This document shows, in pieces, positions 52,897 to 62,373 of a DNA stretch of 64,000 nucleotides. Below the pieces are notes generated by a model. The model was not told the DNA's origin. It worked only from the letters and a program-made list of their open reading frames with translations, and made no database searches. This DNA is from Flexithrix dorotheae DSM 6795 (GTDB lineage: Bacteria > Bacteroidota > Bacteroidia > Cytophagales > Flammeovirgaceae): the NCBI RefSeq assembly GCF_000379765.1, contig NZ_KB903430.1:468945-532944 (forward strand), in the 5' to 3' direction. The stretch's first letter is position 1, and every line of letters starts with the position of its first letter. The position numbers and the translations under genes were made by a program.

Positions 52897-54531
52897 ATGC
52901 AAACATTGAGAAAACTAATAATTTATTCTTTTCTTCTTTTATTACCAGGAATATCCTCAGCCCAAAGCTGGCAGGAGTTTTACTCAAAAGGCCAGATGGC
53001 AGCAAAGAATGAGGACTATGTGAATGCCGTAAAAATGTTTGTAAAAGCACGAATTATGGTAAGTAATGCTATGGGAGATAAAAATGAAACTTATCAGACT
53101 ATAGTTCAACAGCTGGCTTCGGCTTATTACCAAATTGGAGATTATCCTAATGCTACCACTAATTACCTTGATTTAGATCGGGTTTTTAAGGAAACCAGAG
53201 CCACATCCAAAGAAGCCTATGCCGATGTGCTTTTGGGATTAGGAAAAAGTTATGAAGGGGAGAAAAAATTCAGTAATGCAGCAGGATATTACCAAAAGTC
53301 ACTTGAACTGAGGGAAAAAACCAGCGGAAAAGATTCAAAGGAGTATTTCGAGACTATGCACAGATTAGCTTACTTGTGTCTGAAAGGGAAAAAATATCCA
53401 CTCGCTTCTAAATTTTATTCCGAACTATATGGTAAATCAAAAACTTTATATAAACCTGCCTCCGAGCAACATTTAAATGTAACTAAAGAATTTGCTGATC
53501 TTAATTATTATACAAAGAAATCGGAGGAAGCCATAAAGTATTATCAGGAACATATTAAATATAGTAAAACTGCAAAGGCTGAAGAAAAAAGCTATCTTGA
53601 TTCTTATCATAAAATTGCATTGGCTTATAATAAAGAAGGCAAAGACGATCAAATTGTGGGAGCATATCAGGAATACCTTGAGCAACTTGAATTGGTTTAT
53701 GGCAAAGCAGATGAGCATTTTAATAAAGAACTTTTAAGTGCTATTGAGGTATTTAAAGAACACCAGAAATTAAGCGATGCCATTCAGTTATTGAACCAGA
53801 AAGGGGCAGTTCAAAAAGAAAAAACAGGTGAAAAAAGTTCAGAATATGCCGCTATTTTAACTGAAATTGCTTTCGTCTATGCAGATCAGGATAACTTTTC
53901 GAAAAGTGAAGAATACCTAAAAAAGGCATTAGCCATAGAAAAAGAGGTTTCCGGGGAAAAAGATCCAAAGTATGCTATAGGAATTGACAAATTAGGGCAA
54001 TTAAGTCTCGATCAGAAAAAAAATGATGAAGCTGAAAAATATTTTAAAGAGGCTCAAGCGCTAAGGGTAAAACACTTAGGAAAAAAACATCCTGATTATG
54101 CAAAAGGCCTTGACAACCTTGCCTCGTTCTATTTGACCAAAAATGATTTTGTGAAAGCTGATACTCTTTTGGTGGAAGCCATTAAAATAAAGGGAGAGGA
54201 ACTAGGTAAAAACCATGGAGAATATGGAAAGTCGCTTGGGTTAATGGCAAAATCCCTAACCATGCAGGAAAAATATGAAGAAGCTGAAAAATATTTATTG
54301 GGAGAAAATAAAGCCTTTATGAGTTATTATGGCAGAATGAGTTTGGAGCACGCATTGAGTTCTAAAACATTAGCTGACCTTTATATGAAAGAAACAAAAT
54401 ACACAGAAGCCATAAAAGTTTACCGACAGGCCCTTAATCTTTTTGATGGAATAGGAAAAGGAAAAAGTGAATATACTGATGAAATTCATCAAGCTATAAA
54501 AGACGCTAACAAAGCAATGGAAGACAAGTAA
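52897..54531 (+). CDS. Exported tetratricopeptide repeat protein
   Basis: A 544-residue protein: a signal peptide (about 1-24, ending SSAQSW) followed by some ten to twelve TPR or TPR-like helix pairs. Typical units are YAIGIDKLGQLSLDQKKNDEAEKYFKEAQALR and YAKGLDNLASFYLTKNDFVKADTLL. The 42-residue spacing of the latter units marks it as the kinesin-light-chain-like TPR class. No catalytic domain follows. ATG 52897 was chosen because the longer frame starts with TTG. It probably scaffolds protein complexes in the periplasm; partner unknown. Confidence 0.88.
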   Translation: MQTLRKLIIYSFLLLLPGISSAQSWQEFYSKGQMAAKNEDYVNAVKMFVKARIMVSNAMGDKNETYQTIVQQLASAYYQIGDYPNATTNYLDLDRVFKETRATSKEAYADVLLGLGKSYEGEKKFSNAAGYYQKSLELREKTSGKDSKEYFETMHRLAYLCLKGKKYPLASKFYSELYGKSKTLYKPASEQHLNVTKEFADLNYYTKKSEEAIKYYQEHIKYSKTAKAEEKSYLDSYHKIALAYNKEGKDDQIVGAYQEYLEQLELVYGKADEHFNKELLSAIEVFKEHQKLSDAIQLLNQKGAVQKEKTGEKSSEYAAILTEIAFVYADQDNFSKSEEYLKKALAIEKEVSGEKDPKYAIGIDKLGQLSLDQKKNDEAEKYFKEAQALRVKHLGKKHPDYAKGLDNLASFYLTKNDFVKADTLLVEAIKIKGEELGKNHGEYGKSLGLMAKSLTMQEKYEEAEKYLLGENKAFMSYYGRMSLEHALSSKTLADLYMKETKYTEAIKVYRQALNLFDGIGKGKSEYTDEIHQAIKDANKAMEDK

Positions 54532-54542
54532 TTAAAAGTTCA

Positions 54543-54588
54543 CCAATAAAAAAGCCTTTCGCACTGGTGCGAAAGGCTTTTTTATTGG
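54543..54588. terminator. Strong bidirectional terminator between the TPR and OmpA genes
   Basis: A perfect 22-bp inverted repeat (arms CCAATAAAAAAGCCTTTCGCAC and its complement around TG) with A- and T-tracts built in; it serves both convergent genes. Confidence 0.93.
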
Positions 54589-54598
54589 TCTATATTTT

Positions 54599-56362
54599 TT
54601 AATTACCCAAAAAAGTAATTTCAATTCTTTTATTTTTTGATGGTTCATCAGGAAAAATTGGCTTTTCTGAGCTATAAGTTTTATAGCTCAGGTTACTTTC
54701 AGGAACTCCTTTCTCAATTAAAAAATCATAAATCGCCTTAGCTTCTTTTTCGCTTCGGTCATTATGGTAAGTATATTTATAAATAAATTCCGGTTCAATA
54801 ACTTCCTCTATCAAACTGTCCGCATTATTTAAATTACCATCTTCAAATGTTTCCTCATTCATTTCAATTACTGTATCAGTTGCTGCCAACAAGGTAGTAT
54901 CCTCCTTAATCAGGCCTTCATCTGAAATAGGGTATGCCATTGAATCAGGTTGCACCACATTTTCAATAGTATCAATAATTACTTCAGTCAGGTCAGGATT
55001 GCTTTGAATAGAATCTTCTAAATATTCTCCTAGATGGGCTCCAATTTCAATTTTAGTTTGCGGGTTATGTTTTAAAAATAGAAATAACCTTTTCAACTCC
55101 AGGGTAGATTCATCACTTAATTGGGCCGAATTTGGCTCAAAAACAATATTATTTAATACTATTGAAGAACCCGACTGGGGGATTTCCATTAAAATCTCTT
55201 CTTTTTCAGCTTTGAAATGTTCCAATCCAACTAAATCGAACATTTTACTGGAAAAAAAATACTTTTTATCTGCTGGAGTAACTGAAAAATCATATTTTGC
55301 ACCTTCTTTTAGGAGCATATAAAAACTTCCGTCCCTTAAATCAGGTTTTATCAAGTGAACCAGCTCATGGTTCTTTGCGTCAAAAACCTGAATTGTAGCT
55401 TTTATAGGCCCCCCGGAATCCGAATCAAGGATTTTTCCCCTTACCTGAAGCACCTTTGCCGGCTGAAGCCCTCCTGGAATTTTTGCCATTACCAGTTTGT
55501 CCTTGTCCTTTAGTTTCATAGAATATACCAATAAATCTGATCTGGCGGGCACACTCACATACTGATCGTCAGCTTCTGAATTTACAAAATCATAAGGTAC
55601 CGGTTCCGACCAAATTCCGTATGATTTTCTGGACATGTAAACATCTACACCTCCTTTCCCTCCAGGCCGGGTAGAACCAAACAACAAGGTATTATTATCA
55701 GGCATTATCCTCGGGGTCATATCATTTCCTGTATTTATTGGTGCTGGAAGCTCCACTGGTTCTCCCCAGAACACATTATTTTTCTTTTCAGAAACATAAA
55801 TTTTACACCCACTTGCTCCATTCATATCCATTTGATCACATCTCATAAAATACAAAAACCTACCATCAGGAGAAATAGAAGGATCCCCTTCATGTGCTGG
55901 CGAATTTAAAGGCTTACCCAAATTTTGAGGATGTCCCCAGGTATTTCCAGACCGTGTAACATACCAGATGTCATAGCCTCCAATTCCCCCGGCCTTAAGA
56001 GTTGTATAAAACAAAGTTTTCCCATCATAACTAAGACTGTAACCCCTCAGGTGATTCAATTCAAAAGAATTATCAATAATGGTAAGCCTTTCGGCATCAG
56101 CCCATCGCTCAGGTCCTGTCTTATAGGTGAATTGCATATTTAGCCTTTTGCTGGAAACTTCATCCGATAAAAATACCATCGTATTTCCATCGCCACTTAT
56201 ACTCGGAGCAAGTTGATTGAGGTAAGGCGTATTGATATTTCTGGGGAAAAGCTTTTTGGCTGTTTCCTGACTAAAACAATTTTTCGGAACTATAATACCT
56301 AAAAAACAGATTAGTATGGAAAACTTAATGGTTTCAACTAATTTTTGGGGTTGGGCAGACAT
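54599..56362 (-). CDS. PD40-repeat protein with divergent OmpA-like C-terminal domain
   Basis: A 587-residue envelope protein. A signal peptide (about 1-32) is followed by five or so WD40-like PD40 blades (for example APSISGDGNTMVFLSDE, DPSISPDGRFLYFMRCDQ, TPRIMPDNNTLLFGSTRPGGKGGVDVYMS), a carboxypeptidase-regulatory-like domain (about 305-385), and an OmpA-like domain (about 425-587). The OmpA half begins NIVFEPNSAQLSDES..LKRLFLFLKHNPQTKIEIGAHLGEY and resumes at YHNDRSEKEAKAIYDFLIEKG after an inserted acidic stretch of about 75 residues. The Asp and the Arg that hold diaminopimelate in OmpA are both replaced. ATG 56362 was chosen over an upstream TTG. Confidence 0.88.
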   Translation of the reverse strand: MSAQPQKLVETIKFSILICFLGIIVPKNCFSQETAKKLFPRNINTPYLNQLAPSISGDGNTMVFLSDEVSSKRLNMQFTYKTGPERWADAERLTIIDNSFELNHLRGYSLSYDGKTLFYTTLKAGGIGGYDIWYVTRSGNTWGHPQNLGKPLNSPAHEGDPSISPDGRFLYFMRCDQMDMNGASGCKIYVSEKKNNVFWGEPVELPAPINTGNDMTPRIMPDNNTLLFGSTRPGGKGGVDVYMSRKSYGIWSEPVPYDFVNSEADDQYVSVPARSDLLVYSMKLKDKDKLVMAKIPGGLQPAKVLQVRGKILDSDSGGPIKATIQVFDAKNHELVHLIKPDLRDGSFYMLLKEGAKYDFSVTPADKKYFFSSKMFDLVGLEHFKAEKEEILMEIPQSGSSIVLNNIVFEPNSAQLSDESTLELKRLFLFLKHNPQTKIEIGAHLGEYLEDSIQSNPDLTEVIIDTIENVVQPDSMAYPISDEGLIKEDTTLLAATDTVIEMNEETFEDGNLNNADSLIEEVIEPEFIYKYTYHNDRSEKEAKAIYDFLIEKGVPESNLSYKTYSSEKPIFPDEPSKNKRIEITFLGN

Positions 56363-56747
56363 ATTGGATTTGTTAATTTTCAAAAACTGAGAAATGGTAT
56401 TAGATTAAATTTTTTACTTTACATTCAAAAAAAAATTAAAAGCATACTCTTAACTGAATAATTTATATTTTTACGCAAAAAATATGCATTTAATTTTATT
56501 AACACTTTAATAAAATGCATATACTACGTTTAGAAGCTATACTAAAATTGAAATTATGCTTTTCAACCTCCTAAATTTAATTTCGGTTATTTTTATGGAG
56601 ATTTTAGAAAGGCTAATTTTAATGATTAGCATGAAAGATTTGGTTAACAAGACGTTTATCGCGTTTATTTGTTGATCATCCAAAAGCAATTTTTTTTATA
56701 CAGAAAAATTGCCTGAATTAAACCACAGCTTGTATAGAAAGTTTAAA
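56363..56747. other. Divergent intergenic region between the OmpA-like and lspA genes
   Basis: AT-rich, without coding potential. It contains a long, nearly symmetric inverted repeat at 56482-56522. Promoters for both genes must lie here, but no perfect consensus was found. Confidence 0.4.
56482..56522. promoter_or_regulatory. Inverted repeat with ATATGCATTT / AAATGCATAT arms
   Basis: Outer 10-base arms are perfect; a second inner block (TTTTATTAA / TTAATAAAA) is also inverted, the left half carrying a 5-base insertion. It lies midway between the two divergent genes. Confidence 0.45.
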
Positions 56748-57482
56748 ATGAAGTATTTTAGATATTATTTAATAGCCATCATTGTAATTATCATCGATCA
56801 GGTGACCAAATTATTAGTCCATAATAATATGGAATTAGGCTATGGAGGGCAGATTTCGGTAATTGGTGACTGGTTCAAACTTTATTACGTACTCAATCCG
56901 GGCATTGCTTTTGGAATTAATTTCGAATCTGAGTACAGTAAATTTTTTCTGACTGTTTTCAGGTTAATTGCAAGTTTTGGAATAGGATATTATCTATTAG
57001 TTAAAATAAAAGAACAAGCCCATACCGGCTTATTAATTTGCATCTCATTAATATTAGCAGGAGCTGTAGGTAACGTAGTTGACTCAGTGTTTTATGGCGT
57101 TTTTCTTGAAGGAAATGTAATCGATAATGCTTTTACCCCCTGGTTCCACGGACAGGTAATCGACATGCTTTATTTCCCCCTCATTGAAGGTACAATTCCA
57201 TCCTGGTTACCCATTTGGGGAGGCGAACATTTTCTATTTTTCAGTGCTATTTTTAATGTTGCCGACTCTTCCATTTTTATTGGTGTGGTTACCATCCTTA
57301 TTTTTCAAAAGAAATTTTTACCGAAAGAAGACGAGCTACAAGAAGGAGAGTATAGTTTTGATGGATTTAATCCACAAAGTTCTTCCGAAGAAGAAGGCCA
57401 GCCTTCTTCTACATCCAATGACATCGCCAGTAAAACGGTGAGCAGCAAGGAACAAGGTGATCTCAAAAATAACCCGGAGTAA
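56748..57482 (+). CDS. lspA: Lipoprotein signal peptidase
   Basis: A 244-residue inner-membrane aspartic peptidase that removes signal peptides from prolipoproteins. Four membrane helices are present. Catalytic motifs are GNVVDSVFYG (about 114-123) and FNVADSSIFIG (about 177-187), and YYVLNPGIAFGINF is the conserved periplasmic loop. The C-terminal tail (about 200-244) is acidic/Ser-rich and longer than in E. coli LspA (164 residues), as in other Bacteroidota. ATG 56748 was chosen over a TTG 13 codons upstream. Essential for the many lipoproteins encoded in this window. Confidence 0.93.
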   Translation: MKYFRYYLIAIIVIIIDQVTKLLVHNNMELGYGGQISVIGDWFKLYYVLNPGIAFGINFESEYSKFFLTVFRLIASFGIGYYLLVKIKEQAHTGLLICISLILAGAVGNVVDSVFYGVFLEGNVIDNAFTPWFHGQVIDMLYFPLIEGTIPSWLPIWGGEHFLFFSAIFNVADSSIFIGVVTILIFQKKFLPKEDELQEGEYSFDGFNPQSSSEEEGQPSSTSNDIASKTVSSKEQGDLKNNPE

Positions 57483-57523
57483 TCAAATCAATTTTTTTGA
57501 TCTCCTTTCCCAGTGTATTTTCC

Positions 57524-58840
57524 TTAGTTGGGTGTATTACTATTTTCCTGGTTGGCCAGCGAAATAGAATCATCTAAAATAAATTCTGCTTTGTAATATT
57601 GGTTATACCGCTGTACAAATAATTTAATTTTCTTCCCTTCTTTACTGTGTAGCAACCTGACAATATCATTGAGAGAATATTTCGTTGCATTTACCCCATT
57701 GATCATAATAATCTGATCACCTTTTGCAAGCCCTGCAGCCATTGCAGGTGAGTTATTCCTGACTTTTGATATTTCGTAAATAGGCATCCCAGGCATAGGA
57801 GTGGTAATTTCCAGACCGCTCATATTGTACTGAAATTCTTTTTTGAAATTAGAATTGGGTTTTAATTGAATATGCCCCTCCGGATAATTAAAAATCACCC
57901 TAAACCTTTTAAGGACTTCTGCGCCTAAACTCCCGTTTCTGTCACTATAATCCAACGCCCTCTGAATCCCATCCTCATCAGGAAAAGAAGTAACAACCTT
58001 ATCAAAAGAAAATTCGGCAATATTAAACTTTTGGACTCGGCCAATTTCCCCAAAAATATCTCCACTTAACCCAGCTCCTAAAAAGGAATGAACTGTATTA
58101 TTGGGCACGTTAATTTTATCGTTGGTGATATCATAAATAGAAAGGGCATGACTGGCTCCGGAATCCACTAATAGTTTTACCCCAACAGTATCTCCATTTT
58201 CCTGCTCAATGCTTGCATTTATATAAGGCTTAAACTTCTCGATTTCAATGGGGACTATACCCTTTTGTTTTCCCGAAAATCGCTTTTTCCAATTTTTTCT
58301 TCTATACCTCTTCGGCTCATGTAACACCAATAATTCTTTTGGGTAATTTACTTCTACTACAAAGTTTTTAAAAAAGTCATAGCCAATTAAACCATGAACA
58401 TAGGTTCCCATAGATGAGGAAAGGTGAAATACATCGTCCAGTAAATAAAGAATCTCGTGATTGTAACCAATAGCCCCATCAATTTCCAGTGTATTCCCGG
58501 TAGAATACAATGCTTTTACCGCCTCTCCTTCTCCAAGTCCGCTCAACTCCAGTTCTTTCATGTACTTCAAATTTAACTCTTCCCCATTGGGTAGCCCGGT
58601 GATGATGGTAGTGCTCACTCCGGTATCCAGGATAAACTGAAGCGTATCAGAACCATTAATTTGAAGAGGTATGATAATTAAATTATGAACTAGTTTAAAG
58701 GGTACAACCAGCGATTTCCTATTCTTTTTTTTAAATTTAAAGCTCTTAATTTCATACTGGGCATAAACATCGGCCGAAAAGCCTGTAAAAAGGAATAGTA
58801 ATAATATTACAGAAAATTTTTTATATGTTGTTGAAACCAT
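57524..58840 (-). CDS. Two-lobed retropepsin-like aspartic protease with PDZ domain
   Basis: A 438-residue exported protein with a signal peptide (about 1-27). Two retropepsin-like halves follow: the first contains FILDTGVSTTIITG (DTG, about 70-83), the second KLLVDSGASHALSIYD (DSG, about 215-230), so both catalytic Asp residues are in one chain, as in pepsin. A PDZ domain (about 345-425: EISKVRNNSPAMAAGLAKGDQIIMINGVNATKYSL) follows, and may present substrates or sense C-termini. ATG 58840 was chosen over an earlier TTG. It probably works in the periplasm; substrates are unknown. Confidence 0.88.
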   Translation of the reverse strand: MVSTTYKKFSVILLLFLFTGFSADVYAQYEIKSFKFKKKNRKSLVVPFKLVHNLIIIPLQINGSDTLQFILDTGVSTTIITGLPNGEELNLKYMKELELSGLGEGEAVKALYSTGNTLEIDGAIGYNHEILYLLDDVFHLSSSMGTYVHGLIGYDFFKNFVVEVNYPKELLVLHEPKRYRRKNWKKRFSGKQKGIVPIEIEKFKPYINASIEQENGDTVGVKLLVDSGASHALSIYDITNDKINVPNNTVHSFLGAGLSGDIFGEIGRVQKFNIAEFSFDKVVTSFPDEDGIQRALDYSDRNGSLGAEVLKRFRVIFNYPEGHIQLKPNSNFKKEFQYNMSGLEITTPMPGMPIYEISKVRNNSPAMAAGLAKGDQIIMINGVNATKYSLNDIVRLLHSKEGKKIKLFVQRYNQYYKAEFILDDSISLANQENSNTPN

Positions 58841-59440
58841 TTTTGTGACACAGTTTTCGGTTTTTAAAAGCAATAAATAACTTTAGTTTAGTCTGTAATG
58901 GCGTAGTAAATGATTGGGGAGTGCGAAATAATCAGCATTTCCCGTTTCTCTATGATAATCATCTGACCTGGAAAAATTTCCTCTGGTTTTATCCTATAAT
59001 TTATAAAAATAAAGAACAAATCCCAAGACAAGTTTATACCAGGAATCCTTTTTTATGATAAAACAGGCTATACCAGGTATGAATGAATTTTCCTCTAAAA
59101 GAAGGGAACTACCTTTAAGCTACTTTTACTTTTTTCCTCAACACCTTTCCAATAAAAAAGGTAATTTAAGGTAGTCCATTTCTAAAACAGCCAATAGGAA
59201 ATAGCTAAATGGAAGAGAAGAACATTTTCATATTACCAGTATCTTCAGTCCGTTCAATTTAAAAGGCGAACCATTTATTCCACCTTTCTTTGTTAGTTTT
59301 ACCCCATAATGCAATTTTTTTTATTTGGTTACACTTTAGGCTATATTTTTTGATTTGCTATTTTTACAACCCGGTAAAACTATTGTTTTTTTATAACCTG
59401 AATTGAAAAACAACTCCTAAGAATTCACTAAAAATAAAAT
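58841..59440. other. 600-bp divergent intergenic region
   Basis: No coding potential on either strand. It contains the inverted repeat ACTACCTT (59108-59115) / AAGGTAGT (59168-59175). A TTTGGTTACACTTTAGG stretch near 59325 could form part of a promoter for the downstream membrane protein, but spacing is off. Confidence 0.35.
59108..59175. repeat. Inverted repeat ACTACCTT / AAGGTAGT
   Basis: Perfect 8-base arms, 52 bases apart, in an otherwise featureless spacer. Confidence 0.35.
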
Positions 59441-61090
59441 ATGAATATAAGGCTGGGGCTCTATTATGTGGTAAGGTTTTACAGAAGAAATATTAATTTA
59501 TTTTCATTTCTTTCTGTGTTGCTATTAATCCTGGTTTTGGATTTTTTGTTTAAAATAATAGTGCCTGATTCAATATTGGCCACTCTAAAAGGTATTTACC
59601 AAAAAGAGGGAGGAGGAATTGATTATGTGCCAGAAGTATGGCTGGGCCTGTTTGCTTTGGTATTAGGTACACTCATTATAGTGATTTCAATTGCCTCCCA
59701 AAAAACACCCAAACTAATAGATCTTTATATAGGAGACCAGGTAAGTTTGTTTTATATCTGGTTTATAGCGCTCGGCCTGGTGCACAATATGTATTTACAG
59801 CTGTACAAAAATGAATTGGACAGTGTAATTTTTAATACTTATTTTCTGCTTCCACTGGCCATGGTTTTCTCCACTCCTTATGTGCTGAGTATGTTGCACT
59901 ACACCAAAACCAGCAATGTAATCCGGAAGATTTTTAAAACCAACAAGCAATTATTAAGCAGGCTGAGCAACGCAGGATATTACAATGCCATAGCTCATGA
60001 AGAATTGCAGGGTGGACTTTTCAATACCCTCAACCAATTGGACGAACTCCTTCAATTTGTGGAATTTAAGGAACCAAAAGCAGATATCATTCAGAAAATA
60101 AGTACTTCGGTCCAGAGTTTTATCGCCATCAAGGGAAAAATTAATCCTAAACTGTTTGATTGCGGAAAGCTGATCCAGTCGGATGTATCCTTCAAAACCA
60201 TGACCGGCTATATGGAGGAATTATCCCAAAACCGTACTTTTTATGAATTAAAAGGCTTCCGATTATTATCCAATGCTTATTTAAAACTGATAGAGTCCGG
60301 AGAGTTTGACCTTGCTGCACTTTGTGCCCATGAGTTTAAAAAATGCGGAGAGGCCGCCATAAAGGCTGAAAATGAAAAATCTATCAATTTGGTTTTCATC
60401 CAGTTTAACACCCTGCTGAGATTTGGTATAAAACAAGGCACAAGAGAAAATGAAGCGCGTAATTTATTTAATACCATATTCCATTATGGTGAATTAATTC
60501 AAATTTTGATTCGATATAATTCCCCTGTCTTCGGAAAAGAATCCCAGGAAGCATTGATCAAAAAAAGCTGCCAGTACCTCCATCTTTACACTTTGGAAAT
60601 GTACCGACTTGGACAGGAAAAATCAAGTTTTTTATTTCTGGTGGATGTATTCACCTGGGAACTCAAAACCATTCTCAAACTATTATTTCAGTTAAAATTT
60701 AATGATGATTTGCAAAAGGAGATGCTTTTGCTCTTTTTAAAGTTTGATGATCGGCCCGACCTTATCGTTCAGGAAAATATTTATACTTATAATTATGGTG
60801 TAAGAACCCTTCAAATCATTCTTGCCCTTTTTTATATTCATTTTGAGAAAACTGAATTCGCCATCCTGATTATTGATGACATTCTGGAAGATCACCAATC
60901 TACAGGAAAGGCTTCACTAAATCAGGCGGTGGAAACAACCTGTGAACGTATCTCTAATACCGGTCCTGGATTTTGGGAAGAGACCGACAGGGGAAATGCC
61001 AATTTCTATCATTCTGACTACAAAGATGCCTTACCAAAATTCAAGGAAATATTTCAAAAGGAAATGGATAAATTTTTCAATAATTCCTAA
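59441..61090 (+). CDS. Membrane protein with large helical cytoplasmic domain, unknown
   Basis: A 549-residue protein. Four membrane helices occupy the N-terminal 150 residues (about 19-40, 65-85, 100-118, 128-148); the remaining 400 residues are soluble, rich in helices and probably cytoplasmic. No enzymatic motif or known domain was recognised. It begins with a clean ATG after an AT-rich leader. Its stop overlaps the convergent anti-sigma/barrel gene by 4 bp. Codon use and composition fit the neighbourhood, so there is no sign of transfer. A DUF2254 relationship was considered but not supported. Confidence 0.8.
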   Translation: MNIRLGLYYVVRFYRRNINLFSFLSVLLLILVLDFLFKIIVPDSILATLKGIYQKEGGGIDYVPEVWLGLFALVLGTLIIVISIASQKTPKLIDLYIGDQVSLFYIWFIALGLVHNMYLQLYKNELDSVIFNTYFLLPLAMVFSTPYVLSMLHYTKTSNVIRKIFKTNKQLLSRLSNAGYYNAIAHEELQGGLFNTLNQLDELLQFVEFKEPKADIIQKISTSVQSFIAIKGKINPKLFDCGKLIQSDVSFKTMTGYMEELSQNRTFYELKGFRLLSNAYLKLIESGEFDLAALCAHEFKKCGEAAIKAENEKSINLVFIQFNTLLRFGIKQGTRENEARNLFNTIFHYGELIQILIRYNSPVFGKESQEALIKKSCQYLHLYTLEMYRLGQEKSSFLFLVDVFTWELKTILKLLFQLKFNDDLQKEMLLLFLKFDDRPDLIVQENIYTYNYGVRTLQIILALFYIHFEKTEFAILIIDDILEDHQSTGKASLNQAVETTCERISNTGPGFWEETDRGNANFYHSDYKDALPKFKEIFQKEMDKFFNNS

Positions 61091-62373
61091 AAACTCCATT
61101 TTTTGCTGGTTAATCGATAGGATAATCCGGTATTCAGTTGAAAGCTATACAGGTGCAGTGAAAACTTCCCAGATTCACTTTGGAGAGGATTGAGATATCC
61201 CACCAAACCTGGTTCCACTCTAAATCCAAACCTTTCTCCGATTTTGTATTCCATTCCATATGCTAAAGAAACAGTGAAGTTTCCTGCATTTCCTAAATCC
61301 TGTTTATGCAGATTTTTAGTTTTACCGTCCACCTTAAAAACCGCCAATGGGATTATCCTTGCCCCTGCATCAGCCTTTAGGTAATTTTTTACTTTTCTGG
61401 CGCTTATAATATATTTTGCTCCGAAATCTATACCTACCAAATGGTAAATATTTTGGGTTTTGGCTTGCCGGGTTTCAAAGTAAGGGTTCACAACCAGCTG
61501 ATTATCTGGTGTTATAGTGGTTGTCACACTATCTGGCACCACACTTTGGTAATTAAAACTTGTCTGGTAATTTATCATCTGATAGGAAATTCCTCCATAA
61601 AGTGAAATTTTTTCATTTAGCATTTTTTCCACCCCCAAATGTGCTGAAAAACCCATCCTTTCCCGGCTAAATCTCCTGTATGGTTCAATTCCGGTAATTA
61701 AAATAGGGTCAGCCTGATTGGAAGAAAAGTTACCATAGGAGAAAAGAGGAGCCACATAAGCCTGCAAATACCAGGGATTCGAATTTTTCTTTAAGGTGGA
61801 AAAAGGTTTTTCCTGCTTTTCAACTTCAAAAGAAGAGAAAGAAAGAGGTTCGGGTTTGTGACCAACATACAAAAGTGTTAGGTGTAAACTTTTAGGCATT
61901 ACATCCCGTCTTTGCGATTGAATTGAAGCTAAATCTTGGTCATTGGTCAAACCCTCCCCTACTTTTCCCCTGTCATGATCTTTATTACTGTCTAGTTGCT
62001 GAATTTCATTTGATTTTAATTTCCCAGTTTCGTGAAGTTGTTCAACTACATTTAGCCGGGCATCTGGCATTTCCTTACTTTTGGAAACCATATTACTTTT
62101 ATATCCATCCACGGATACTTTTTCGTTTTTCCACAGCAGTTCATTTTCATGAAATGCAATTTTCTCCTCCACCCCAAATTCCGAGGGTAAGGAAAACAAA
62201 ACCACAGATAATATGGCCACTGAAAATAGTTTGATTCCCTTAATAAAAGGCCCTGGCCCGGCTATATTTCCCTTTATATTAGCCCAACTATCAGGGGAAA
62301 AATCTCCCTCCAGATCATGCAATCTGTTTTTCAACAGCTCATCAAAGCTCCGATTATCCGATTTGTTTTTCAT
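61087..62373 (-). CDS. Anti-sigma-like N-terminus fused to outer-membrane-type beta-barrel
   Basis: A 428-residue protein. The first 35 residues (SFDELLKNRLHDLEGDFSPDSWANIK) resemble the short cytoplasmic anti-sigma segment of Bacteroidota; a transmembrane helix follows (about 45-62); then a periplasmic linker (about 65-195) and a strand-rich C-terminal domain (about 198-428) with the alternation and aromatic end (LSYRLTSKKWSF) of outer-membrane barrels. The start overlaps the stop of the sigma-factor gene by 20 bp. This combined layout is common in Bacteroidota but its topology (inner-membrane helix plus barrel) remains unexplained. Confidence 0.82.
   Translation of the reverse strand: MKNKSDNRSFDELLKNRLHDLEGDFSPDSWANIKGNIAGPGPFIKGIKLFSVAILSVVLFSLPSEFGVEEKIAFHENELLWKNEKVSVDGYKSNMVSKSKEMPDARLNVVEQLHETGKLKSNEIQQLDSNKDHDRGKVGEGLTNDQDLASIQSQRRDVMPKSLHLTLLYVGHKPEPLSFSSFEVEKQEKPFSTLKKNSNPWYLQAYVAPLFSYGNFSSNQADPILITGIEPYRRFSRERMGFSAHLGVEKMLNEKISLYGGISYQMINYQTSFNYQSVVPDSVTTTITPDNQLVVNPYFETRQAKTQNIYHLVGIDFGAKYIISARKVKNYLKADAGARIIPLAVFKVDGKTKNLHKQDLGNAGNFTVSLAYGMEYKIGERFGFRVEPGLVGYLNPLQSESGKFSLHLYSFQLNTGLSYRLTSKKWSF

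Noticed and set aside
59441-61090. Possible DUF2254 identity for the membrane protein
   Set aside because: Four N-terminal helices alone are too generic, and the soluble part shows no family signature.
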